Assembly (NCBI GenBank): GCA_035610365.1 | Contig: CM069432.1 | Span: 178,793,027 to 178,857,026 of the forward strand | Source: Aquatica leii | Lineage: Eukaryota > Arthropoda > Insecta > Coleoptera > Lampyridae | Length of the DNA: 64,000 nucleotides | Direction: 5' to 3' | Shown here: positions 1-11,378 of the stretch, piece after piece | Layout of the letters: every line of letters starts with the position of its first letter | Numbering within the stretch: the stretch's first letter is position 1 | Notes under the pieces: model-generated | Told to the model about the DNA's origin: nothing | Database searches by the model: none | The model's input: only the letters and a program-made list of their open reading frames with translations | Program-made: the position numbers and the translations under genes

Positions 1-680
1 AATTTTTAAATTAGTATAAATCATGTTTTAATAGAACTACAGCAAACATGTTAATGCGAATAATCGAGTTTACTCTCTATCACCATATAATAAATAAGTA
101 TATTTTCTGGTTTTTAATAGTTCATTAATTTAATCCTAAAAAAATAAACATAGTTACAAATAATACAAAAAAAACAAATCTTAAATAAAATAATATTATG
201 AAGACAAGAATAATTTGATCACACGCTACTTAACTTGTTTTAAGATCTGTCACCCTAAATAAGGTTAACAGTTGAAAACGCATAACAATTATCAATAATT
301 AAAAGAGGTGTTTACAAAAATTGTAAACGTAATAATGTTAAACGTAGTACTTACCTATAAAATGATAAAAAAAAAACACTGTTTGTAAGCCAATCACAAT
401 AAAGATCGTTACAGAAACTAAAAGATAATTTAAAATAATACAGACATGTCTACAATAAAAAAACAATTAAAGGTAGAACAACTTGAGAAAAACACAGAAA
501 ACAATAAATATAAAAAATTACGATTGGCACAAAATAGAAAAATCCACAATTTCTTAGTATTAGTATTGCATGAGATAAATTAGAAAAACAGTGTTTTAAC
601 AATTTTTTTATTGAATGGATACATTTTTTTGTGTTGGTTTCTTAGTTACGTTTAAAAAAATAAACTAAACTATATTATAG
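1..680. other. AT-rich DNA, no gene seen
   Basis: Very AT-rich sequence with A-runs and no open frame or splice-flanked block that I recognise. It leads into the decayed non-LTR retrotransposon that begins near 690. Confidence 0.5.
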
Positions 681-689
681 AAATAAACA

Positions 690-3045
690 AAGTTTTAATG
701 GGAAACTTTAATGCAAAGCTGGGAACACGACAAGAACCTAAAGAAATATATACAAACTATTTATGATAAAACTATAATAAAAGATGTCAACGTATTTAAC
801 AGTTTTGATATAGAAAGTGATCACAGAATAGTCAGATTCACAATATATAGAAACAAAAACCAGAAAAGGAAAACTGCATAGACTAAAGAACATTATATAA
901 TACCTACAATAGATAACAAAATAATTGAATGAATGAACTCTATCACAAATACAAATGACCAAAACGACATTGATAGCATGAGCTAACAAACTATAACAAA
1001 ACAAAAAAAACAACAATGCTCAAAAGCAAACAAAAAGGAGCACACAAATATAAAAAAAAAAAATAAAAAAAACTATAAAACTACAGAAAAACTAAATTTA
1101 AGAAATAAATACAACAAAAAATAGAAAATTATAAAAGAATGCAATGTTTAAGAAATATATACACTCCCTAATGAATACAGAAGACTATATAGTAATAAAC
1201 AAAACATAAACAACAAAAATAGATTAGCTAAGTAAAATAGAAAACACAAATAGTCAAGATATTTTTAGGGTAATTGGTGTATTTATTTAGAACAATTTAA
1301 TTAGGGACTAAAGAACATTATGTAATATCTACAATAGATAACAAAATAATTGAATGAATGAACTCTATCACAAATACAAATGACCAAAACGACATTGATA
1401 GCATGAACTAACAAACTATAACAAAACAAAAAAAAACAACAATGCTCAAAAGCAAACAAAAAGGAGCACACAAAAATAAAAAAAAAATAATAAAAAAAAA
1501 TATAAAACTACAGAAAAACTAAATTTAAGAAATAAATACAACAAAAAATAGAAAATTATAAAGGAATGCAATGTTTAAGAAATATATACACTCCCTAATG
1601 AATACAGAAGACTAAATAGTAATAAACAAAACAGAAACAACAAAAATAGATTAGCTAAGTAAAATAGAAAACACAAATAGTCAAGATATTTTTAGGGTAA
1701 TTGGTGTATTTATTTAGAACAATTAAATTAGAACAAATACTCAAGTTTTTAACTAATTACTAACCGATTATCAAAGAAATTAGAAGCATACCAAACGACA
1801 AAAGAAACGGGTTTTCTAGAAAGATGCTCAATCGCAAACCACTTGGTAACAATTAAAGTACTAATAGAAAAGACAAACAAGTATAACATAGCAATTTATC
1901 TGACATTCGTTAAATACAAAAAAGCGTTTGACATTATCCTGCTGGCGTCAGCAAACAAGCGACCGGATAGGGCGTAGCTAAGAGCGCTTTAATTTAAACA
2001 CTACATTCAGAGTAAAACGTATTTGCGTGTTAAATTCAAATTATATTTGATTGTTTTAGGTTTTATAAATTGTAAGCTAATTTTTTTATGTAATAAAATG
2101 TTCATTAATTTCAGAAAAAAGTAAAAAAGGAATTAGTTTTTAATAGGTTATAAAAGACAGTTTTTTACAATTATTATTGCAATTTGTTACTTCAGTACAT
2201 CTGGTCAATGTTAAGTAAACCCGATTGTAAACTATTAACAATCGTCAATATGGAGTTGCAAAGCTGTTTTTCTATCTATTCAGTAAATATGAATAAATGC
2301 AAAAATTGAAGAATAATAACACAATAATTTATAAACACAAAGGCGCGTAGGAATTAAAACTTTTGCCGGCAAAAGTACCTGCCACAATTACCTAATCGCA
2401 ATTAAACGATTGATTTGTCATCACAAATTTTTAAATTTAATTCGCATATTTTCCTGGCAACTTGTTTGCTTCAGTATGCTGTAGATACATCAACAATCGA
2501 ACAAATTTTACAAAAATTTAGATTATATAGCCGATACAACTATTACAAGAAATAAGTAGTAAAGCAACTGCAACATATTAATTGAATATGTCTACAACAA
2601 ATTCGATTCAATTGCAGAAAGGAAATTGTCTGTCACCAAAACAAACAAACGCTAAAAACATTAAATAAAGAATTGAAATAAATTCAAAAATAAAAAACGA
2701 AAACAAAGACAAAAGAGGAGGAAGAAATAGTTCTAAGGAAAGAAAATCAAACTCAAGAAATAAAAATAATTAGATATTTAACAGATGTATTATACAAGTA
2801 ATGTGTTATGGGGCCAAAAATTGGACGATGGTTAGATGATGAAAACTAAAATAGTTATTTGCTAGTCACATTGCTAAAAAACAAAGACAATTAGTATAAA
2901 CAAATCTTGAGATAGATTGATGACATAAAACTAACATGATGCTTGAGTTGAATAAAAAGAGTAAACAATAGAGCATGAAAGCAAAACTAAAAATGCTATA
3001 CATTTAAAAATGAACATAAAATTGTACACAGAAGAAGAAAAAGTA
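690..3045 (+). pseudogene. Decayed non-LTR (LINE) retrotransposon
   Basis: Three separated stretches read as parts of one LINE polyprotein of the endonuclease/reverse transcriptase type (RTE- or CR1-like). At 699-735 there is an endonuclease motif GNFNAKLG, and near 810-850 the downstream endonuclease motif ESDHRIVRF. At 1805-1932 a reverse transcriptase block ends in Y-K-K-A-F-D, matching the usual YxKAFD core. At 2785-2840 a C-terminal block reads VMCYGAKNWT, the typical post-RT 'MTYGAETWT' motif. The frame is broken by many stops and shifts. About 700 bp between the YKKAFD block and the C-terminal block (1935-2640) have no LINE resemblance I can see and may be a later insertion. The clade is uncertain; that it is a LINE is fairly sure. 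Confidence 0.75.
881..1731. repeat. 425 bp tandem duplication inside the LINE
   Basis: Bases from 881 (gactaaagaacatta) to 1305 are repeated nearly base for base from 1306 to about 1731. The period is 425 bp and there are only scattered differences and small A-run length changes. The repeat lies between the endonuclease and reverse transcriptase blocks of the LINE relic, so it arose after or during its decay. Confidence 0.9.
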
Positions 3046-5100
3046 AATATTATTATATTGCTCGTATATTGGTTTTGAAATTCAAGCCCAAAAAGCCAAT
3101 TATTAAATACGTTTATAAAACATTAGCAACGATATTTTCTCGGCGTACTAAAAAAATTGGCAAGAAAATCCTAGAAATATCAAAAATCGTGTTACAAATC
3201 CTTTATCCTTTGTAATTAATTGCGCTTTTTTATTGTAATGTAACTATTTGTCATCAACATATTAATTGCATAATTAAGTAAACTTAATTTATTTTTAAAA
3301 CTAGAAACCGTGTACATATATAAATAACAGGAACTAGAAAGTGAGAGTAAAATACGCAATTCTAGAAATAGAAAAAGAAAACGCAGAAAAACTTGTAATG
3401 TAATTACTGGAAAATAAGAACTTACCGACAGTTGCCAAAATGCCACTAATGCTAGAGAGTACGACTAAACCAAAACTTTGTAAAATAGAAAATAAATTAG
3501 ATTTTTGCTACAATTAATTGTGGCAAATGAGGACACAAAAGAAGTGAATGCAAAAAATAAAAATAGTGTTATCTCTATGAGCACACACGGTATAACAAAA
3601 AAAATATGAGTTGTTTAAAATACAAGGAGATGGTAAACAAATATAGGAGTAAAGTGACAATATAAGCAGAATAAAACCAAAAGGTTTAATACGAAAACTT
3701 GATACAGAGTAAAGGAAAGTATGTACTAGAGTTAACTCAAAATCAGGATTGGTCGTTTTATTATTCTATAAATCTGGTTGAAAAAAAAGTTAAAAACAAA
3801 GCAAAAAATAGCTTTAAAATTTTACGAGTATAACCACAATAGATAAATGACGTTAAATCACTGTCATTTTTTTTACAATATGTGAAAGAGTTTGGAGGGT
3901 AGTAAGCAAGAGGAGAGATCGCAGTCTTCGTATATATCGTAATAATTTTGCCAACGTACAAAATATAAAATAACGAAATTAGGTTTTTTGCAATTTCGTA
4001 AAGGAAAAAAATATCCTGAAACTTTCAATGTAATCTAAAACATCTGGCTTAATATGTTTATTTTAGCTCGGCTGCATCAAGTCTCAGCTCTGGAGGATGT
4101 GTTCCTTCATATTAAATTATTTACAAATATTTATAGGTGCTTACTATATCAATAAATACACATCGTTTACATACCTTATAAAAATGTAATATGAGTAGTG
4201 TTTCTATATACGAGTTAATTATTTGACAATTTCTGACAAATGTTTAGAAATTTACTTATAAACTTTTTGTTTGAGTTTTTTTCATGATTTTCACGTATTT
4301 TCTCATTTTGTACATATATCATATAAAAAGAGCTTTAAAATGAGCTAACTAACACGAGCAACACAAAGTTCTTTTGCAAACCAAAAAATAACACTGTAAT
4401 TTGTTGATTTGACGTGCATTTGCCATAAACATCTAAAGTTTAACTTAATACCTTTGAGATCCTCATCGATATTTGAATGCTATTAATGATAAAACTTAAA
4501 GTTGAGAGTGACCAAATTAAAAAAACCAGTAAGTTTTTTAGCATTTAAGTATTTTAACTAATCGCCAGATAGTATCAAGATGCCAAACGATTTAAAAGTA
4601 ATGTAAAACAATTAAACGTCCATAGTTTTAAGTTTACTATTTGGTTTTCAGTTTTATATTAAAAATGTAAGTTTTATGATGTAAATTTGAAATTTAGTAC
4701 TCACATTGTACATAAAGTGTTTAAAATTTTTGATTTATATACTTAGAAATATATTTTTGAAAATTCAACCGTCTAATTTTTAGTTATTGACTAACGGCGG
4801 AAAAAAGTGTGTTTTGTTTTATATGCAATGTGATTTGTAAATGGTTTATGTTTACAAATGATTGTGAGGCAGGAAATGTCTTATCGCTTTGAACGATAGT
4901 TACGCGCGGGCAGCTGTTTGCAAACACGCCTCTACAACGGTATAAAGAAAATCAGTGCTAAATGTCAACAACGTCACAGTTACGATGTAGACAAGCAAAC
5001 ACGTTCGCCATCTCGACCATAAAAACGGTGATAAAAACGCAACTAAAGATTGAATGTCTTATATAATTAGTCAATGTTAGTATGTTTTTCCACTAATTAA
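3046..5100. other. Intergenic DNA, no gene seen
   Basis: AT-rich sequence with no recognisable coding block. A somewhat GC-richer patch at about 4860-5030 has no clear open frame. Confidence 0.4.
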
Positions 5101-5179
5101 CCCTTACTTCTAAAATAAAAGTATGCCTTGGTTTTCACTTGTTGCATTAATAGATACGATAATTTCTATTTGCGCAATA

Positions 5180-5745
5180 CATCTGTTTGCAATTCAACGC
5201 GCTACACAAAATTTAAATCGTGATCAATGTGTTGAAATTGCAATTTTGTCCAATGAAGGTTTAACAAATCGTGAACTTGGTAGAATATGTTTCATACAAC
5301 GGTCGGTAAGGTTCTGCAGAGACCAATGATCACGCTAAATTACCTGGACAAGGCAGACTACGAACTACTAATGCCGTGGAGGACCGATTTTTATTGTATC
5401 GAACACTGACGGAACGGTTCACTACTGCACGAAGTCTCCAAATACAACTTGTCCTAAGAAAAAGATTTTGTGCTTTAAATTTACGACCTCGGGTAGCAGT
5501 TACTGGTCTCGGATTGTCTGTAGACCACCGAAAAAACCGAATGGTTTTTGCAAAAAGACATGTTGGTTGAGAAATCCATGATTGGGGACAGGTCTTGGTT
5601 TCGGCTTGTAAGTTCTGATGGCACCCAAGAGTGTACAGAAGGCCAAATCAAAGATATTTCGCTGTAACATTCGAGAAAACGTCTTTATATGGAGGTGGCT
5701 CAATGATGGTATGGGGTGGAAACTTTTAACAGCTTGCACAAAACT
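5180..5745 (+). pseudogene. Tc1-like transposase pseudogene
   Basis: The translation follows a Tc1/mariner (Tcb-type) transposase in order. An N-terminal helix-turn-helix block is at 5195-5300 (RDQCVEIAILSNEG, TNREL). An AVEDRF-LRTL..RFTTARSLQ-type linker is at 5370-5440, and a VAVTGLGLSVDHRKNR block lies near 5490-5540. After a stop the catalytic region resumes (HDWGQVL, then RVYRRPNQRY, then YGGGSMMVWGG at 5690-5720). There are at least two frameshifts and an in-frame stop just after 5567. The similarity stops near 5745, before the second and third acidic residues of the DDE domain. It is dead and 3'-truncated, and I found no convincing terminal inverted repeats. Confidence 0.85.
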
Positions 5746-6030
5746 GTTTATTTTATTTATTATTTTATTATTATTAAAATAAATCGAAATGTATAGGTGG
5801 TGCGTTAATTTTGCGGTTAAGTGTAGAATAATATGAAGGAGTTACATTAAAGCAAAAAAAAATATATAAAACTGAAATTTTCGTATAGACTTGTTTTAGT
5901 TTAGATATTTTAAAATCGATATGAAATTCAGTTATAGATTTACCAACGCAATTATTAGAACAAACTTCAGGTCTGTAAAAAAAGAAACGAGAAAAAGTGA
6001 TGCAGGGTACGGGAAAATACTGTTACTGTA
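5746..6030. other. Intergenic DNA, no gene seen
   Basis: AT-rich spacer between the Tc1 relic and the next TIR element. Nothing recognisable. Confidence 0.4.
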
Positions 6031-6036
6031 GAGTGG

Positions 6037-6708
6037 CGGCGTAAAGACATTTCAATAGTAAAACTATAAAAACGCATTCTTATTGTAACGAATTTGTTAT
6101 TAAAACTAATTTATTTAAACGACTAAAAATATGTTTTACTTATACTAGAAATATGTACACTTGTAAATTAACCAAACTAATTAAATCTACTAATATTTAA
6201 TAAAAACACTTACACTAATTAAGATAAGATAAAGTCCGCGGATAGTTTCACACACTTGTTTACACTAAAATCACGTACAAGATTATTCTCGGTATATTTA
6301 TGTACACACACGCGCTAACGACTTATTTATTTCAACTTGAATAATCTTCTTAACACTGCTGTATTCGCATTACGGCAATAACTGGCCTACGATTTGTTTC
6401 GTCGGTAGATATACACATTTTGAAAATCATTCTCGAGTGTTCCATATCTTTCGATATACGTTCTAGAAGATGGATAACAACCTCGAGAAGGATCTCGAAT
6501 TTGTGAATAACTTCTCGAACGTTTCATTATGTAACACAAGATTTATATTTAAAGTCAATTTATTTATCTTTAAAATAAGCAATATGAAACGTTACATATT
6601 TGCAATTTTAAGTTAATGATAAAACAATTTTTAGTATTTTTTGGAGGGTCATTGACCAAATGACCTAATGGAAAAGCTTCCACTGTGAGTACATATAAAC
6701 CGGTTAGT
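6037..6708. mobile_element. TIR element (hAT-like family A), copy 1, interrupted by an LTR-like block
   Basis: The left end reads gagtggcggcg near 6036. The right end reads gaccaaatgacctaatgg followed by aagcttccactg near 6708. These match the ends of the better preserved copy at 46421-47372 (cagtggcggct / agccgccactg). Flanks of the interruption match copy 2 at 8032-8250: aacgcattctta on the left, and the aaacgttacatatttgcaat block on the right. Between them sits the block at 6084-6536. No target duplication could be made out for this copy. Confidence 0.65.
6084..6536 (-). repeat. LTR-like block A inserted in the TIR element
   Basis: A 453 bp block bounded by tgtaac and gtaaca. Its reverse complement is similar along most of its length to plus-strand 9679-10086; shared landmarks include agaacgtat, agtgttaagaaga, atccgcggac and aaattcgttac. 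Two dispersed copies in opposite orientation with TG..CA-type ends suggest solo LTRs of one retrotransposon family. No clean target duplication is visible and no internal region accompanies either copy, so the LTR assignment is an inference. Confidence 0.55.
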
Positions 6709-8031
6709 AAATAAGCTAGTTACCAAACGCGTTTTAAGCAGTTTAAGTTTTCAGACATAATTATTATCACATTATAACCGAAATTATAGTGATTAAAATA
6801 AATTTATATGCTAAATCTAAGACACGCTTAAGATTTTATATTAAAAACACGATTTACTGTTTGTACATAAACCAAAAAAAAATAATTAAAAAAATTTTTA
6901 ACAATGAAATTAATTTTTTTTTGTTAATAAATTATTGTTCAGGTATATTAAAAGCTTTTAGTGTTTGTTCTTTTTCATTTTTGTAGAATAGTTCTAACGT
7001 TACAAATTGTTGTGTTTCAGTTTAATTTAAAAGTGTTTATTTGTTACATATACGTACTAGTATTTTTAAACAAAAAAAATTTAATTTACCTGATTTTATT
7101 ATGAATAAAACTTAATATCTACCATAGCAAAGCAAGCATCAACTTGTACTTTACTAAAATGATTCTACATTAAAACTATGTAAAACAACATCTCGTATAA
7201 CAAGAATATGTAAATCTAAAATTTCAAATTCATATGATTTAAAACAACGGCAATATACGTCAATGAAACAAAAAGAAAGAACACTTATTTTATATAGACG
7301 ATAAATTATAACTTCTAACAGACAAAATGCCGTATATGTTGAAGACAGTAACGATGTTTATCCAGATCTAGCAAATATCAAATTTATATAATCTAATTTT
7401 TTTATGCTTTGAATAGACGACAGAAGTCATTTTGAAAATCAACATTTTCTAAGAATCTGTTTCAATTCATTTATAATTTTGTTATTATTGAACCTGAAAA
7501 TAAGTAATAAAAAAGCTGAAATAATAAAACTTTTAAAAAAATGTAAATAATAATGCAAAACTAAAATGTCATAAATAGAATCATAATAAAAACAGTTAGA
7601 ATTAACTTTGGATACGATACGATTGAAACACTAGAAACAATACTTCTTGTCATTTCCCGGTTATTTATATCTGAACTATAATCTTTAGGCAACAATATTT
7701 TAAACGATATTCCTAAAGAATACAAATTCTGTACAGCACTTTTCAGTGTACCTTTTTTGCTGTTAAATTAAATAATTTTAGTTTTATATTGAAAAATATT
7801 TCTAAAATTTTAAAGGACTAACTTTATTCTTCTTTGTATTGTAATTTTTTCTAATAAGATCTTTCGAAGCTGTGTGTATAACAAATATGCTTGTTTAAGT
7901 TTTTAAATCTGTTACCCGAAAAAAATAACTTTTGTTGTCTTACTTGACTCACGAATTCTATTCATTGCATAAAAACTTTTATAGTTTGTTATACAGAATA
8001 CTTCAATATTGACTGTTACATAGCTCTTAAT
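6709..8031. other. Intergenic DNA, no gene seen
   Basis: AT-rich sequence between two TIR-element copies. A short stop-free stretch at 6789-6986 is very Lys/Asn/Ile-rich and looks like chance. No other structure recognised. Confidence 0.4.
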
Positions 8032-8251
8032 CAGTGGCTGCTGGTGGTCAATGCTGCAAGAAGCTCATTTCAATATTAAGACTTTAAAAACGCATTCTTA
8101 CTTAATAAAAGATTTATTTAGTCAATTCATCTATCTTTTGAATAAGCAAAATGAAACGTTACATATTTGCAATTGTAAATTAATAGTAAAGCAATTTTTA
8201 GCATTTTTTTATGGCTATTGACCAAATGACCTAAGGGAGAAGCCGCCGCGG
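8032..8251. mobile_element. TIR element (hAT-like family A), copy 2
   Basis: A short copy starting cagtggctgctggtggtcaa at 8032 and ending gaccaaatgacctaagggag then agccgccgcgg near 8251. The body (aacgcattctta, caaaatgaaacgttacat) matches copy 1 at 6037-6708, and the ends match the larger copy at 46421-47372. It is about 220 bp with no coding content. The right terminus has drifted and no target duplication is evident. Confidence 0.7.
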
Positions 8252-8686
8252 TCCTTCCAATCCATTGATGATTCGGTTTTTTTTTTTTAACTGACTATAG
8301 TTAAAATGCTCAACGGATAGAAATAATTATTTCCACAAATGTTTTTATAATTGGCTAATTCAAAGTACGCAGCAAAATTATATTAAAAGTCTACACTTTC
8401 TAAAATTATCGTATTAGTACTAATAATCTTCGTATTTTAGCGTTACGTTAACTTTTATTTTTTTATGTGTACACAATTTATTATTTTAAAATAATAATTT
8501 AAAAGACTATCTGCTATTCTTGATATCAAGGTAGGAAATAATTTCTTTTAAAATTTTGCCAATAGAAAATTCAATTGAAACATTTATCAGTATCTTATAA
8601 AGAAACTTTTTTAAATGTCTATAAAACTTGCGAACAACGTCAACCAAATACTTCGAAAACAAATCATAGTAAATTTACAGCTACAA

Positions 8687-9365
8687 CAGCAGGTAACGTA
8701 ACCATTTATTTATTTGCGTTTTTTTTATATACTTACAAGTGAAGATTTACATTAACTTTACTTATTTACATAGATGTTATTGTATTTATTGTATACAATG
8801 TGCTAAATGAAGATAACACAGATCACGTACTGCATTTTTCGAAAGTATGCCGTAGGTTAAGGTCAATAATAGATAATGTTGCGAATGGAATGAAAAGTGC
8901 TCTAAGACGTTCTGTACATTTGTTCTTTTTATATAATGAACTATTAACAGTACAGAAAGTTGTAGCTTGCATTGCCGAAGGTTAGAACTTACCAAACTAA
9001 CTACATTACAAAAATTATTAGAAAAAATTGGGTTTAGGTTAGTTAAACAAACAAAAGTGTATTGTGTTTTATAATTCTATAAGTACAGAAAAAGAAACCG
9101 CAACAGTATGCTACTTAGAAAAAATCATAGTAGAAAAAAATTCAACTTCCGCAACTAAAAAAGTTGAACATTCTAGTTATCACTGTAAGTTGAATTCGAT
9201 TGAATTAATATAAGGACAAATAAAAGCAGAAGTTGCTAGAAAAAATACATCATTTAAAATACAAGATGTCAAAAATCTATTTTTTAAACCAGTAGCCAAT
9301 GTTTTTGCAGATATTTGGAAAAAATGTATACAGCATGTGATTAAAGTCAAACAAGAAATATGTCA
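8687..9365 (+). pseudogene. Deleted IS630/Tc1-type transposase (N and C parts)
   Basis: Two coding remnants are joined with the middle missing. Around 8800-8985 the translation carries an N-terminal block ending ELLTVQKVVACIAEG, followed after a stop by remnants of the 'LPDF-TTLxxLL' region. Around 9180-9360 it resumes with C-K-L-N-S-I-E-L-I then QIKAEVARKNTSFKI and WKKCIQHVIK. That is the 'ELNPIEL-W..VK..VA..N' end of insect IS630/Tc1-like DDE transposases, including the last catalytic Glu region. The catalytic middle is absent, so this is a deletion derivative. The flank near 8687 (agcaggtaacgtaacc) is shared with the inverted copy at 20480-20935. Confidence 0.7.
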
Positions 9366-9678
9366 GACTTTACATTACAAATTTCTGCATAAATTTTTAT
9401 ACCGTTCAATTTTCTTAGTTGTGTTATGTAGATCTACCACAATAAAAGTACAAATTTATTTTTCGTTCCAAAACTACAAAAGCTACTGTTTTGAAATTTT
9501 TCATATATATTCATCAACTATATGAAAGGGCACATATATCTTATAAACGACCGTTAAAAGTTTAAAAGTGATTTTAACTGAGAAATATAATTCCGTAATT
9601 TGTAATTATGCTAAAAAGCCCGTAGTACGGGCTGTTTTTTATTATTAATAATACCCACTTACTAGTATTTAATAATCC
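9366..9678. other. Spacer with a short GC palindrome
   Basis: AT-rich spacer. At 9616-9637 a short stem (agcccg-tagta-cgggct) followed by T-runs looks like a bacterial terminator, but in this setting it is just a small palindrome. Confidence 0.4.
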
Positions 9679-10086
9679 TATTGAAACGTTAATAAAATTA
9701 TTTTCAAGTTTGAAAGCGTTCACGAAGTTTTTATCCATTTCCAGAACGTATAGCAAGAGATATAGAAAATTCTCGAAAGATAGCGGAAATGTATAAAAGG
9801 GGTACAAACAGATCATAAGTTAGTTATTCCCAGTCGGAAGTGTTAAGAAGATGTTTAAACAAATAAAAAGTGTTTAACGCGTGGGTTTGAGATAAATATA
9901 ACGGAGCATAACTTTCGTGCCTTTAATGTAAACAAGTGTCAGTTTTCGATAAACAGAAGTTATCCGCGGACATTATCTTTCGAGTGATTGTACTATATAA
10001 ATTAATGTTTTTCTTAAATATCGCATATTTAATTAGTTCGTGTAAATATTTTGTGTATAAATAAATTAGTTTTAAAATTCGTTACA
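9679..10086 (+). repeat. LTR-like block B
   Basis: Similar to the reverse complement of 6084-6536 over about 400 bp and ending attcgttaca at 10086. It includes a TATA-like tataaaag at 9792-9799, where a retrotransposon LTR promoter would be expected. The start is approximate because the 5' end has drifted. Probably a solo LTR; no internal retrotransposon region adjoins it. Confidence 0.5.
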
Positions 10087-11340
10087 CTATACGTTACTAT
10101 CAAATGTAATCTATTTATTATTTGCTGTTGGGTATTACAATTATAATATTAAATTTAAAAAAAAATATTTACTACATGATTTTTTATATTTCTAACTAAT
10201 AAAAAACAATCTGATTATCCTATAGGAAACCAACAATACAAATGTGCATAGGTTACTTTGCTTGAATATAAGCAAATTTAGTGCTTTATTTGACACTTCG
10301 ATTTGTGTTAATACATATTGTCTAAAAAGATCGTCGAAGTTTTGTCATCTTAGTTAACTAATGACATTGGATGCACTCAATACCTATTATAAGAAACAGT
10401 ATATTAAAAAACGTTTTTAACAACAACAATATTTTGTAAAATTAAATTACATAGATAAAAGGAGTTTATCATAATTTAATGTCTAAAGCAGGTACTTATC
10501 TTCACTATTAATTTTAATCTAAAATTTAAAAAAAAATAATAATATAAAGTTTTAAACTTGAAATTTACTGCACACTAATCACCTTTAAGTTTTCCATTTT
10601 TATATCAAGTTTACTTGGTGTATACACTGAATTGTTCTCTGAGGAGATATACCTTATCCAGTAACTAACAAAATGCTATCAAATAAAAATGAGAAAGTTT
10701 ATGTTTCAAGTTTATAGATTGTTAAATAAAAAACTTTAGATTTAATGCGAATTTGAAGATAGTTATAAAAATTCAACTATATACATTTCTTTTTCGTTTT
10801 TGTATACTTAACATACGTAAAAGATATCTGATCAAGAATGTTTATTTATTTACGTAAACAGTTTCGCTAATTTTATGGTTTTTATTACTTATGACTGCTT
10901 TTCGTGCACTACCTACTAAATATGTATTACAAATATATTTTTAATCTATAAGTAAGTAAACTAGCTTTTTGTTTCTTTTTAAAGCATCATTTAGTAGCGA
11001 CAACAGTAAACTACAATATCGTGGCATTTGTGTACTCAAACTCAATCGTCATAAGAATTTGTATATAACATCTAGTTCACTGTTGTAATTAACTTTCACT
11101 TACAATTTTGGGACTAAAATGTTAATTGCTAAAACTTTCTCATCTACACAAATAAGTGTATTCAAATTACCAGTTTTTACAGTAGATTTTGAATGTTTCC
11201 TGGTCAGTTTATAGTTTTATTCCTATTAACTAAAGAGCAGATAGTAAGGCAAGAAAAAATATCAAAAAAGGTGGCATAAAAGGCATATTAAACCTGCCAA
11301 AAAGACAATAAAAAAAGCACAAATTTTTTGTTTTACAATG
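10087..11340. other. Intergenic DNA, no gene seen
   Basis: AT-rich sequence with no recognised coding block. The last 100 bp contain aaggcat/cctgcc motifs that recur inverted near 15410-15475 and may be subterminal sequence of the hAT element lying between. Confidence 0.4.
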
Positions 11341-11378
11341 TTTATTAAGTGATATTATTTTCCCAAGCACAAATCAAA

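Noticed and set aside
9616..9640. Terminator-like stem followed by T-run
   Set aside because: Rho-independent terminators do not apply in an animal genome; a short palindrome is expected by chance.
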